In this document: in pieces, positions 22,901 to 59,894 of the stretch | Position numbering within the stretch: position 1 is the first letter of the stretch | Layout of the letters: every line of letters starts with the position of its first letter | From: Macquaria australasica | Lineage: Eukaryota; Chordata; Actinopteri; Centrarchiformes; Percichthyidae | DNA length: 64,000 nucleotides | Direction: 5' to 3' | NCBI GenBank assembly: GCA_005408345.1 | Contig: SEMN01000534.1 | Coordinates: 186,001 to 250,000, forward strand | The notes under the pieces: model-generated | Database searches by the model: none | Told to the model about the DNA's origin: nothing | The model's input: the letters and a program-made list of their open reading frames with translations, nothing else | Made by a program: the position numbers and the translations under genes

Positions 22901-24126
22901 CTGTGATGTTTTTATCTTTTATCTTTTTCGGTTGCTACCTATGTCCACAACAATAACTCTATTAAGGCCACTAGGACTTTCAGATGGATGTGTTGACCAT
23001 ATTTGGCATTCTGTATGTAAATGAGCCTGTACGTGCCCAAGCAGATAGATGTAGAATAGGTGAGATTTATCATTGTTCTCTGCGTGAAGGTGTACGTACA
23101 CGTGTTTGATGAATACCCTGGGTCCGTTTACACGCACACATTTAGATCTTGTTCTGTGGAGGCTTTGGAAAATGAAGCCCCAGATCATGTCACCTTCAAA
23201 TGAGTTTGACCACACAAGGACTGGGCCTTGAAGTTACAGTGAACAGTTATTGACATATGGCATGAACACAGCATAAATGTTCCGAGTTTAAATCTAACTT
23301 CATATAAATGTCACACTTGTGTAGTGTGGAAATTATTTGATTTCTGATCACTTTAAAGATATAAATTCGGTCACTTATCATGAGCATTTGTCATCATTTT
23401 TTAATTTTACTGAATAAATGGTTGATCAAAGAAATAATCATTAGATTATCTTTTTAAAATGTTAAAGTGTCTGGCTGTGTTTCTTTGTGATTTTCCCTGG
23501 ATGTTATTTCTATCTTCATGACTCACGTTGGCTCCCAACTTGGTGTTGAATAAGAGTCAGCAGGGACTTCTCTATTCGCTCTCTAAAACTGTCCCAAATC
23601 TCTTTACTCCTGTCAACAGAACATGGCCGATTCATTCCTGGATGGCGACATGACCCTGGATTCCTTCATTGATGCCTACCAGAGCAATAGGAAGCTGGCC
23701 CACTTGAGAAGGGTGAAGATTGAGAAGCTGCAAGAGATGGTGCTGAACGGCCAGCGGCTCCCCCAGGCGTCCGTCTCTACCTCCCGATCTCAGGATGTGT
23801 CTGCAGCAGCCAGACCCTCATGCTCCTCCCTCCTCACCGAGTCCAACAACGACGCTTCCCCTGTTGCCCAGCCAAGGAGGAAACCCCCGCCTCCTCCATC
23901 CCAGCCAGCCCCAATTCTAAATTCAGCTCCATCTCCAACCACTGACCCCCAGCCGCCTGTCTTCTACTCAGCATCGCCATACCCGCCAATTCCTCCCAGA
24001 ACAGGCCAACCTTTCCCCAACGTCTCCTCTGGCTACCCCAACCACTTCCTATCTCAGTATCCTCCGGCGTTGCCTCAGAGGCCCGCCCCTCGTATGGCCC
24101 CGCAGCCTGGCTTCATCATGCAGTAA
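7919..24126 (+). CDS. vps37b: VPS37B, ESCRT-I subunit, complete, 4 exons
   Basis: VPS37 proteins join TSG101, VPS28 and MVB12 in ESCRT-I, which sorts ubiquitinated cargo into multivesicular bodies and acts in cytokinesis. Exons: 7919-8023, 13332-13503, 21045-21127, 23620-24126. Phases agree and give 288 aa (human VPS37B about 285). Residues about 10-165 form the helical Mod(r) domain. Diagnostic stretches include QLNEILEDDEKL near the N terminus, LLALLQAEGAKIEEETENMA across the exon 3-4 join, and SFIDAYQSNRKLAHLRRVKI in exon 4. Residues about 180-288 are rich in Pro and Ser with a KPPPPP run, and the protein ends PGFIMQ, close to the PGFILQ end of human VPS37B; this separates it from VPS37A, C and D. 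Intron 2 (7.5 kb) hosts an intact Tc1 element in the same orientation. Confidence 0.93.
8024..13331 (+). other. vps37b intron 1
   Basis: This 5.3-kb intron shows no convincing gene. It holds a short (GT)n tract at about 10054-10070, a poly-C run near 10207-10216, and a near-palindrome at 12257-12289 (13 of 14 pairs, five-base loop). The small open frames here lack any recognisable motif. Confidence 0.6.
13877..15033. repeat. AGGGCTGCAAC-family element split by a nested interspersed repeat
   Basis: The left end (ggactgccgctaac, 13877) and the right end (gttgcagccct, to 15033) belong to the family seen at 1806, 38735 and 40785. The middle is interrupted from about 14360 to 15000 by a different repeat. 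That insert starts aataataataaactttattt, includes aaagtgctttacaat near 14420, and includes cactgggagccagtgcagg near 14860, a pattern I recognise from many teleost genomes. The family of the insert is not resolved. Confidence 0.55.
15816..17418 (+). mobile_element. Full-length Tc1/mariner transposon with IR/DR-type ends
   Basis: The element starts cagtggggcaaaaaagta and ends with its reverse complement, and is flanked by TA at 15814-15815 and 17419-17420, the Tc1 target duplication. The terminal repeats extend about 200 bp. Each holds an outer and an inner copy of an aagtatttngtca motif: 15829 and about 16003 on the left, mirrored near 17224 and 17393 on the right. This is the IR/DR layout known from Sleeping Beauty-type elements. 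The two ends look about 95% alike over the outer 140 bases, differing by a 2-base indel and a few substitutions. The element sits in vps37b intron 2 in sense orientation. Confidence 0.95.
16182..17204 (+). CDS. Tc1-family transposase, uninterrupted
   Basis: The 340-aa product cuts and pastes the surrounding transposon. The N-terminal 110 or so residues form a paired-like double helix-turn-helix DNA-binding region (LSKDTRNKIVDLHQAGK, later TISKTLRRQGLKSC) with a basic linker including PRSGAPRK. The catalytic triad is visible: Asp153 in WSDETK, Asp244 in QHDNDPKHTA and Glu279 in SPDLNPIENLW. The 34-residue gap between the second and third acids is the DD34E pattern of the Tc1 branch. Length equals that of intact fish Tc1 transposases. 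There is no stop or frameshift. Cys166 (NSTCRVWRR) sits where relatives usually have Arg, as far as I recall, and would be a CpG-to-TpG change; this could lower activity. Confidence 0.95.
   Translation: MAKTKELSKDTRNKIVDLHQAGKTESAIGKQLGVKKSTVGAIIRKWKTYKTTDNLPRSGAPRKISPRGVKMITRTVSKNPRTTRGDLVNDLQRAGTKVTKATISKTLRRQGLKSCSARRVPLLKPVHVQARLKFAREHLDDPEEDWENVIWSDETKIELFGKNSTCRVWRRKNAELHPKNTIPTVKHGGGNIMLWGCFSAKGPGRLIRVKERMNGAMYREILSENLLPSARALKMKRGWVFQHDNDPKHTARATKEWLRKKHFKVLEWPSQSPDLNPIENLWRELKVRVAQRQPQNITALEEICMEEWAKIPATVCENLVKTYRKRLTSVIANKGYITKY
17419..21044 (+). other. vps37b intron 2, right part
   Basis: No gene is supported here. A composite interspersed repeat lies at 19020-19900 (separate entry). 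The segment near 20718-20775 (gggcatgcaac, then gtctgcagtagtaacaga) is a diverged copy of 15217-15270, so one more low-copy repeat is present twice in this intron. The open frames near 17750-18500 on both strands have biased composition but no recognisable domain. Confidence 0.5.
19020..19900. repeat. Composite interspersed repeat with nested insertion
   Basis: The outer repeat includes aatatctcaacatctactag (near 19117), agcgccaccataaggttgac (near 19511) and atgaccaaatacctgcaaaa (near 19700), phrases I recognise from a dispersed teleost repeat. It is interrupted at about 19205-19490 by another repeat beginning near ttatttgtatagggacaag. The insertion splits the outer phrase between its gatggacc and tccctcctgac parts. 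Boundaries are approximate. Confidence 0.45.
21863..22202 (+). repeat. hAT-like MITE, copy A
   Basis: The left end is gagggttcatac and the right end is gtacgaaccctg, forming imperfect terminal inverted repeats. The interior includes ccaaaaatgtccagactctg and tgccaggcgacaacaaac. An opposite-orientation relative lies at 53563-53762. The CAGGGTTCGTAC-type end is typical of non-autonomous hAT elements. Target duplications are imperfect. Confidence 0.65.
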
Positions 24127-26310
24127 AATAAAAGCAGTTGCCACTCACAGGACACAGTGTGTGTCGTGGACTTTTCACTACTGGAACTCGTCTGAGAACA
24201 ATTTTTTCTACATCGTCTGCCTTCTCGGAATACGACCAATCACATCACAAGAAGGCAGACCTGCACTGGCTGGTCTGGTCACGTTCAGCTGAAGCAGATC
24301 TCCAATAATCTCTGTGGATTGGCGCCCACCTCTCACTCCCATCGACACTCCCGACGACACTCCCGACAACAAAAAAAGATGCGATGAGATCGGCCTTGAC
24401 CCTCACTAGCCTGAGTCCCTTCAGTGGAAGGGCCCAATGCAGGCTCTATTGAAACAAGTGTCAGTCTATGGGTCACTGAGCTGGGTCTTGTCATTAATCA
24501 GCACTTTCCGTCTCCTGCCCATTAGTTTTCAGTCTCTCGCCTCCCTTCAAACGTGTTCCTCAAGCTTTTGTGGGACACTTAAGTCATTGAAAAAAGGGTT
24601 TGATTAGTCATTTCCGTTGGCAGCATACTAATTTACTGTATATGCAAGCAAAGAGACCCTAATTACTGTGCAGTTTTGATGAAAATATAATTTCCCAGAA
24701 TATATTCAGGCGAAACTGCATCTATGCTGTGATTTTTTTTTTTTAATCTAAAAATTCACAAGGTACATAGAAATATTTGAATTTCAGCATCTTTTTATGA
24801 TATAGGACTAATGGAGTTATGTTAATAATAGCCAGGATAGACTGATTAACATTTGTAAAGGAGGGCTTTTGTTGGTGTTATCTCTTCTTCAGTGCATGGG
24901 TGTGTCTCAAGAAAGTCCAGACCTGCCTGGTTTCAAGATGGCTGACTGTTGTGCTTGGTCCATCTCAGGGCAGAAGTCAAAAGGGAGTTGGAGGAGAGGA
25001 TTAGTGGCTGAGCTGTTGTAACAAATGGCTAGGCATGTAGCGCCTTGGCTGAAATGAAGGATTTATGTATAGCCATACAGTACACTTCTGATGTGTGTTG
25101 TTTCCTGTGGGTTCCTGTTGTAATGCAACACTCCTTTTATGATGTCCATTGTCTTTAACACCCTCAGTTGGGATTGGAGATGATGCCAACAGTTCTTTGG
25201 ATCTCATACATATGGTCCTGTTCAGTTTTCTGTCACACTGAGCACCAAAGACTTCCCACGTCACTCTGTTCAAACTTTTTTTTTTCTAAGAGTCTTTTTT
25301 TATGCAAGTGAAACATTTAGGGAGGTAATCTACCATTGTTCCCAACATATCTGTTTGTGATGTTGAGCTGAAACACTCTTTTGTAAACATGCAAGCCAGA
25401 TTTCTTCAAGAGAAGGCCAACCTGGCTTTGGGAGGAAACCTTTTCTGGTGCGATTTATAGAAATTCACTTTTTTTTCCTCCCGTCTGCTGTCGCTGTGCA
25501 CTGTTGAAGAGCCACGAGTGCCTACACTTGAAGTGACGTTGATCACGTCCTGCTGACAACTCCATTTTTCTCTATGCTCAGCTGTAGAGGTTAGGAACCC
25601 CCACAACCCAACCCTTAAAAGAAAAAACTGGCCAAGCATTTGGTCTTTTCTCCTCCTGCTGCTGATTTCATGTTCCACCAGAAGGTAGAAAAAGGCAGTG
25701 TCTGACTGTCAGACTTTGCTTTCCCACTAGAAGCAAAAATAGAGCGACACTGAACATGTGCCAGAGAGACAAGAGACACCCTCAGGCTGTGTGCCTAGCG
25801 GTGCTTGTGCTTCTCTTCCATTCTTCCTCCATTGCATTGAGGTTTGCCTTGGGTGAATTTTAGAGATTTTTGCATGTGTGTTTTTCTTTTTTTTTTAAAT
25901 TGGTAAAATAACAGGGCTCTGAAATGTTTTGTGTCATATCTTGGTGATAATACTTCACCTCAAGGCAAAGAAGTGGACCACAGAATGGACAAAGCATACT
26001 TGTCAGCAGGCAATACAGAAATAGCGGAAGCTAAAGCATCAATGCCTCAATGAACCAGCATTTCTAACAACTAACAGTGGATAATTCTTTTGTGCATGGC
26101 CTTTGCTCTTTGTGTTCAGTCTGAAGATTCCTCTTTAATACTTTTTTTTTTTTTTTTTTTTAGCTGTTGAGCTGCTTTTAATGTTTGAACTGATCTTCTG
26201 TATCCATTGTTTTATATGTGGTTGGTGATATTTTCAGTGTAATGTTGTAGGTATTGACTTATAATGAATGTTTAAGTGGAATTTAATGCTATTTTCAAGT
26301 TCAATAAATC
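24127..26310 (+). terminator. vps37b: vps37b 3' UTR and polyadenylation signal
   Basis: An AATAAA at 24126-24131 overlaps the stop codon and is probably too close to be used. A second AATAAA at 26303-26308 is followed by T-rich sequence and would give a 3' UTR of about 2.2 kb. A T-homopolymer of about 20 bases lies near 26143-26161. No reading frame in this stretch resembles a gene. Confidence 0.5.
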
Positions 26311-26915
26311 TCAAATTTTTGTATCCACTTGCTTTATTATTACACACTGAACACATCTGACTTCTCACTTTATGTCTCATGTCTCCAGTTGGCGTGTGCA
26401 GTTATGTCTCAGAAGAATAGGCTGCCGTTCTGCGCTGAGTAACATGATTTTGAAAATGAAACAAGACAGCCACCTAGTGTTCCTGGGTTGATAATGAATG
26501 CAGCTTTTCCATAACACATCTTGAAAATCCAGTTTCATAGTGCCATGTTGAGAAAGGTTGCTGGCCATCTCTTACAATGCCAAGAGAAATACTTAGCTTC
26601 ATAAAAATATATATTTATATAAATACTTCTCTACTCTATTTATATCCAATATTAACTACCAAATCACAGGTATATTTAGTGTTAAATGTTAAAAAGTTAG
26701 GTAATGTTTTCTAGTACTACATGTATACTTTAGAAATGGAACGGAAAACGAAGTACTTGATAAACTTTCATTAGGAGTTCTTCTCCTGTGTGATTTCAAA
26801 GCAATTAAATCTCACATTCTCCAAATTATATTTTAGATAATATTTGTAATGTATGTGTTCTGTCACTCGTTGTTGCAGACTGGTTGTCTGGAATACTGGA
26901 ATGTAACTTCTTTTA

Positions 26916-26955
26916 ACATTGTTAACGCACTATCATTGTAGTGCGTTAACAATGT
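26916..26955. repeat. Perfect 17-bp hairpin in the vps37b-ppp3cc intergenic gap
   Basis: The arm acattgttaacgcacta (26916-26932) pairs perfectly with 26939-26955 around a six-base loop (tcattg). It lies about 600 bp downstream of the vps37b polyadenylation signal. It could be a recent MITE end or a structured element; no T-run follows it. The rest of 26310-27650 shows only an (ATT)n tract near 27300-27325. Confidence 0.7.
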
Positions 26956-27659
26956 GTGAAACAGCTTGTGGTTTTGAATGCACCTCTGCTCCTGTAATGT
27001 TGCATTCATGTCCCATTTAAGGAACGGAAGATTGAGTGGTTATTGAAAAAACCTATTAGTAACCCTTCTGAATGCTGCTGTCACCGGTAAATCCACTCAT
27101 GTATTCAAAATAAAGAATAACGTGCATGTTATAAACTCATTTTCCAAGTCATTGGCATCGGCATTTGCAAGGCAAAGACTTTAAAAGACACTTCAGAGGC
27201 CTGGTTTTAGAATGGGCGTACCTTGCAGTGGCTGTGTTTTGTAGGGAGTAAACAAGCTGCAAGTAGAGTCACTTGTTTCTTCGTTTTCAGCTGTCTTTTC
27301 ATTATTATTATTATTATTATTATTGAATTGGTGAAATCGAATCTAATCGAGTTAAACGTAATAATTATTTTGTGTACTTATTTATTAGAATTTGCAGGTG
27401 AAGTGACTTGGTTTATATCAAGAAAACTCATGAAACGTTCACATACAGTTAGGAAAAACCACAAAGAACTATAAAAGCGAAGACTACAAACATTATAGAT
27501 ATTTGCTGGGAATATTAACACACTTGACACAGCACCTGCTTTAGATGCTTTTACTCAAGTGCAGCAGTATTTAGAGAGGTATTTACCACCTTTTATGTTC
27601 ACTCACGTGCGACCAGCAGACAGCTGGCCACTTCAATAGAAATGTTTGTGTTGTTAACG

Positions 27660-28397
27660 CGCCCCTAAACCACGTGTTACGTTTCCATAGTCACGTCACA
27701 TCGGCTCCACCATGTTGTAGGAAATCCACCGCTCCTCCTCACTCACTGTCAGATTAGAGTTTAATCCGAGGAGGAGGATACCGTCAAGACGCTGCCTGCA
27801 TCTTGGGAGGACTCTCGGTGTTTATGCATTCTAAAGAAACGCGACTTTACCTGCTACTGTCATTTGTTTCTCCAACAAACGGGCTGGACTTCGAAGATGA
27901 AACGCCAGTCTTCCGTTGCTGTCTTTGCCTGTCCGCCGACTTGCCGATACGTTCAGATGTTAGCTGGCTAACTAGCTGAAAAAGAGTAACTAACGTTAAA
28001 TCGGATTAGCTGCTAGCGGCAGCCTCCCTCTAGGTAATATCCAGGTATTATTTGCTGTACTTGACAACTATTACATAGCAAACAGTTGCCTCTGTTTTTT
28101 AAATGTTTATTACAATTCTCAACATTATTACTTTGTGCTGTAATTTGTTCGCTAGCATTAATGTTGCCGCAAGCTAGCTAGGTTATTAGCCAATCAAACC
28201 ACAACAAGACCTGGCGCTCCTTCGCTAGCTAATCTCTACTGTTTGCAGGAGAGAGCAAACTATATAATTAGTGCCTCCGACCAAAGCCGAAAGACGGACC
28301 TGACGGCCAGGCTGGAGTGCTAGCTTGTCCTCGGGCTAGCTGGCAAGAGAGCTGTACAAGATTTTCTCCCCGAAATTAGCCTTCAGACGAATCAAAG
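27660..28397 (+). promoter_or_regulatory. ppp3cc: ppp3cc promoter and 5' UTR
   Basis: The segment holds an E-box CACGTG at 27671-27676 and a CRE-like tcacgtca at 27691-27698, followed by CpG-containing sequence to the ATG at 28398. CREB-type sites upstream of a calcium-signalling phosphatase are plausible but unproven. No TATA box is seen near a likely start. Confidence 0.4.
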
Positions 28398-55871
<27,474 letters not shown>

Positions 55872-55933
55872 GCAACAGAAACACCACCCTCCCGTCTTCA
55901 CACAGCCCACACCCCCTGACTCAGAGCCCCCAG

Positions 55934-56023
<90 letters not shown>

Positions 56024-58300
56024 TGTCTCCTCTACTGAAACTGCCTGTCCATCTTCTGCTCGCTCACAGTCGGGCGGGGGAAAAGAAGCGGACGCATCAG
56101 TAGACAAAAACAAAAGAAGGCCACAGCACTGGGGAAACACTTCCAGCTGCTGCAAAAAAGACAAACAATACAGTATGATATGTTTATCTGGGGAAAAATC
56201 TAATCTTATTTATTAAAGATGAAATATTAGATATATTGTGTAATAGCAACAAATCATTGAATGAAGACATTTTGCAGTTGTTCAAATGTATACTGTACAC
56301 TGAAGTCCTAACTTATACATTTTATAAATTTGAGTTGATACAGATAGGTGAAGCCCTTGTTATCCAGGAGTTTTAGTCACTTTAAGTTTGTTTTTTTTTA
56401 TTCTCCATGTGTTTGGTAAGGGGACATTTCAAGTACAAATACTGAAGCCTCAGCGGCCTCATTTGGATCTTGCAAGGTTCTTGTTGAGATATTTTAGGCA
56501 CCTGAGGCTCTACATACAGTGCAGTGTTTGTTTATATATGTGTCAGTTGAAAGGTATATTATGTATGTATTGAAAGGTGAAAAAAAAGAATAAGGGAAGT
56601 CAATTATATCTGAACAATTACTATAAATAACTATTTTATACTTAAAGCAGAAATTTAATGAAGACTTAGTCTTATTTCTACATTTTCCACAAACCTTTGA
56701 TGAATCCCCAAAGACGCTGAATGGATTTTTGTTCACTTCCAGAGTAATAACAGTTTCTTCCTGTATTATTATCATTATTATTATTTGTGAATGAAACCGT
56801 TAAAAGTGAAGGATTAATGCTCTCTGCATAATGCTAGTTGCTGGTTGTCCTGTACTGGTTATCACGTGTGTTCAGTTCACTTGATGGCAACTAGGATGTT
56901 CTCGCTCTGCTAAACCAAAAAAAAAAAAAAAAAAGGGATATAGAGTGCAGCATGTATCATTCTATCACCACAACTAGACCTGTTAATACTCCCACATCCC
57001 AGTTGAAAGCACTTCTTCTTCTTCTTCTTCTTCTCAAGCACTGAAGTTTTACGCCGGCCTCTCTGATCCTCAGTTGTCATTTTGGACAAATGAGGACATA
57101 GTGTCCTCGAAACAGACTGGTGTTCATTACTGCTTAGGAAATTTCCATGTATGTAACAGAATTATGGCAGTTTGATTTGATGTTTTATTGTCAAACACGT
57201 AAAAACAAATATGGTGGGGTGGATGGGTTGCTTTTGGGGGCTTTCTTTGTTTCTAAAGCTGTATTAGTGTCTCCACCTACTGCTGATTATACCGAATGCA
57301 GATGTTTTTTGACTTGTGATCACCGTGCGTATCAAATAAGGGAAACATTTGACATCAGTGAAATGACAGCGCTTTGCTGCTGACACAATGGACTGAGTCA
57401 TTCCCCTCGGCAGGAGCAGGATGATGCTATAAAAGGTACCGTCGCCGTACTAACGGGTGTCTATCAAGGCCTAACAGTACTGTAATCATCTCAACCACGG
57501 CGATTATATACACCGTCTGCTATTTTTACAACGGGCAGTCATACCAAGATGTAGAACATTTAACACTTGCCGAGATTGCTGGTGTGTCTATGTTTTTATG
57601 CTTTCAAGTATTCAGCCACTCAGCCCTCCTCTGGTCTCAACACATGCACTCCTCTTCACAGGCACTCCCAACCCTTTAAGCCCTTTCACTAGTACATACG
57701 ACCAACTCAACTGGTGCTTCGACACACCTGACTGTAATTCTGTTGTCTTTTTGTCACTCAAGAAAGGAGGGAGAAATGAGCTTTAAGATTTGCCATTCTC
57801 TTGTGAATTTACCCCCTTTTTTTTTAAAAGTAGGCGTTTGTGCTCATGTGCCATGCCTTCTTAATGGCCACACGTCAATATCTGTATGTGCGCGTGCAAG
57901 TGTGTGTATGGTGAGTCAAGCCAGGAGACTTTCATTCACACGATTAAAGCTTAAATGTCAGTAATATTAATCTCAATATCCTTAAAATTTCCAAAATATT
58001 GTAGTTTGCCATTAAGTTCAGTAGACTTCTGGGAAAGCTTCCCTAAAGATTTAAGTATTTCGGTTTACATTCATTACTGTGATGTTAAAATTTGTTTTAA
58101 AAGGTAAGGCTTTATTGGGTGAGCCATACAGTATACTGAGCTATACCTATACATATCTCGCAGAATGTAAAAAATATTGTTCAAGAATCTTATAAAAAGG
58201 GGTGAAAAAAAAACTGTACCGTACTTGTCATGCGAGGCCATGAAATCTTTTATGTAGATGTATCACTTGAAAGAATAAAATTCAAATAGTGTTTTATTTG
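55872..58300 (+). terminator. ppp3cc: ppp3cc 3' UTR and polyadenylation signal
   Basis: An AATAAA at 58274-58279, followed by T-rich sequence, is the best end and gives a 3' UTR of about 2.4 kb. The UTR includes the long (CT)n tract near its start, an A-run at about 56918-56934 and a (CTT)n tract at about 57008-57032. No other gene is supported here. Confidence 0.6.
55935..56019. repeat. (CT)42 microsatellite in the ppp3cc 3' UTR
   Basis: An uninterrupted 85-base CT run starts 63 bases after the ppp3cc stop codon. As RNA it would be a long pyrimidine tract, a possible site for polypyrimidine-tract-binding proteins. Length is likely variable between individuals. Confidence 0.97.
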
Positions 58301-58569
58301 ACTCGTCTTGGATGTTCTTATTTCCATTAAAGCACAATCACATCATTTTGAACTTTAGTGCCTCCAAATAAACGTCTCTGACTTACCACCTTATAAAGAA
58401 GACATCAAAATTCAGTGTTAACAGGTGGTTCTGCTGCCCCCAAGAGGACAAAACAAACAAACAAAAAAACTTGATGCAGCTTTAAGATGAGGCAAATTGT
58501 TTGTTTTTTCACAAAAGTGCAGCATTAAGATTCAGTCAGCACACAATGCATTTGTACAAAAAAAAAAGT

Positions 58570-58575
58570 TTATTT
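58570..58575 (-). terminator. adam28: adam28 polyadenylation signal
   Basis: AATAAA on the minus strand (TTTATT on plus) about 1.3 kb beyond the adam28 stop at 59895, followed on that strand by an 11-base T-run (58558-58568). The converging ppp3cc signal lies about 290 bp away, so the two 3' ends are nearly back to back. Confidence 0.5.
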
Positions 58576-59894
58576 CCCATTATTAATTTATATCAAGCAT
58601 TTCTGTTTCCAGAACTTTTTCAATGATGCATCATAGACATTATCGCCTGGAGCTGCCCAGTGCAACCCCACCCCCTTTCACTGGGAGAGTCTGGGGTTAA
58701 TGCCTTGCTCAAGGGCAAGATGTTAAAGCAGAGAGGAGTAATGTTCAGTCAAAAGCCTTCTAACATCAAGATTACTACCATCCTTTAACAGCACAGGACA
58801 GGAACATAGTGTTTTGTTTTTCGGATATTGGCTAAATTGTAGCATATACAGTCATCGTCACAGTCACTGACATCTCTGCTGCGTGGTATCTCCACTGTTT
58901 ACTAATTACAAGGTTTTTGTTAGTAATGCTACAACATTTAGGCTGCTGTGTAAAGCCATGCAGCATTTAAAAAAAAAAACTTTTTGTCTGTACTGAATGT
59001 GAAACCTTGCTGGCTCACAGTATGTTTTAAACATTAGGTACATGTTCACATAGTGAACTCACGTAAGACGAGCAGCAATATGACAAAGTGTGTGTTGCAA
59101 AAATCTATTTACATACACCAAATTAGTCATAATAGTAATAATAATAAGGTACAACCTACACGCTACTATATCTTCTAATCATATAACTAAAGCATTTATC
59201 TATTCCGTTCTCGTATTTTCTCATTTGACAGTATTTTTAATACAGGCATTGCTTTAGATTTAACTAAAAATGCTGATGTGGGGTATTACAAAACGTTTGA
59301 GTTGCAGGCTAAATGCAGTCCTACTAAACAGCGTTTGTTTTGAAATCTCTGAGTTACATTGCACTACAATGCAGCAGACTGTCTGAAATTTTAGACCATT
59401 ACATCAAAGTTAATCAAAGCAGTTCAGGATCTTTTTGAGGGTTAAAAAATCTACATAAAATATTAGCAAACTGTCGCAACTGCATCCAGTCTTGTGCAAT
59501 ATTCAGTGCCATTATTGTGACAAAATGACATGTACAAAATTATATGGCTCACGAGCCAGAGCTGTTTGTAGTCGCAGTAACCCCAACCCTATAGAATTAA
59601 AAAAAAGTGCCACAGGAAATAAAAAGTTCATCCATGTAATAACAAGTCCTCAGTGCATGGCCGTGCAAGTAACAATTTAAAGTCCAGTTTGTCCCTCCTG
59701 CACTCTGCACGTCACTGGTACAAACACTCCATCGTGCTTCAGTCAGCACTGCAGGAAAGAAAACTGCAAAGGGAACAGTCGTGACAGGACGGTTTTTATA
59801 AAAACTCTCTCTCTCTGCTTCTCTGGATTGCCGGCAGCCTCTCGTTGGAGACAATGGACGAAAGGTGAGTCTCACTGTGTCACTGTGGCAGACA

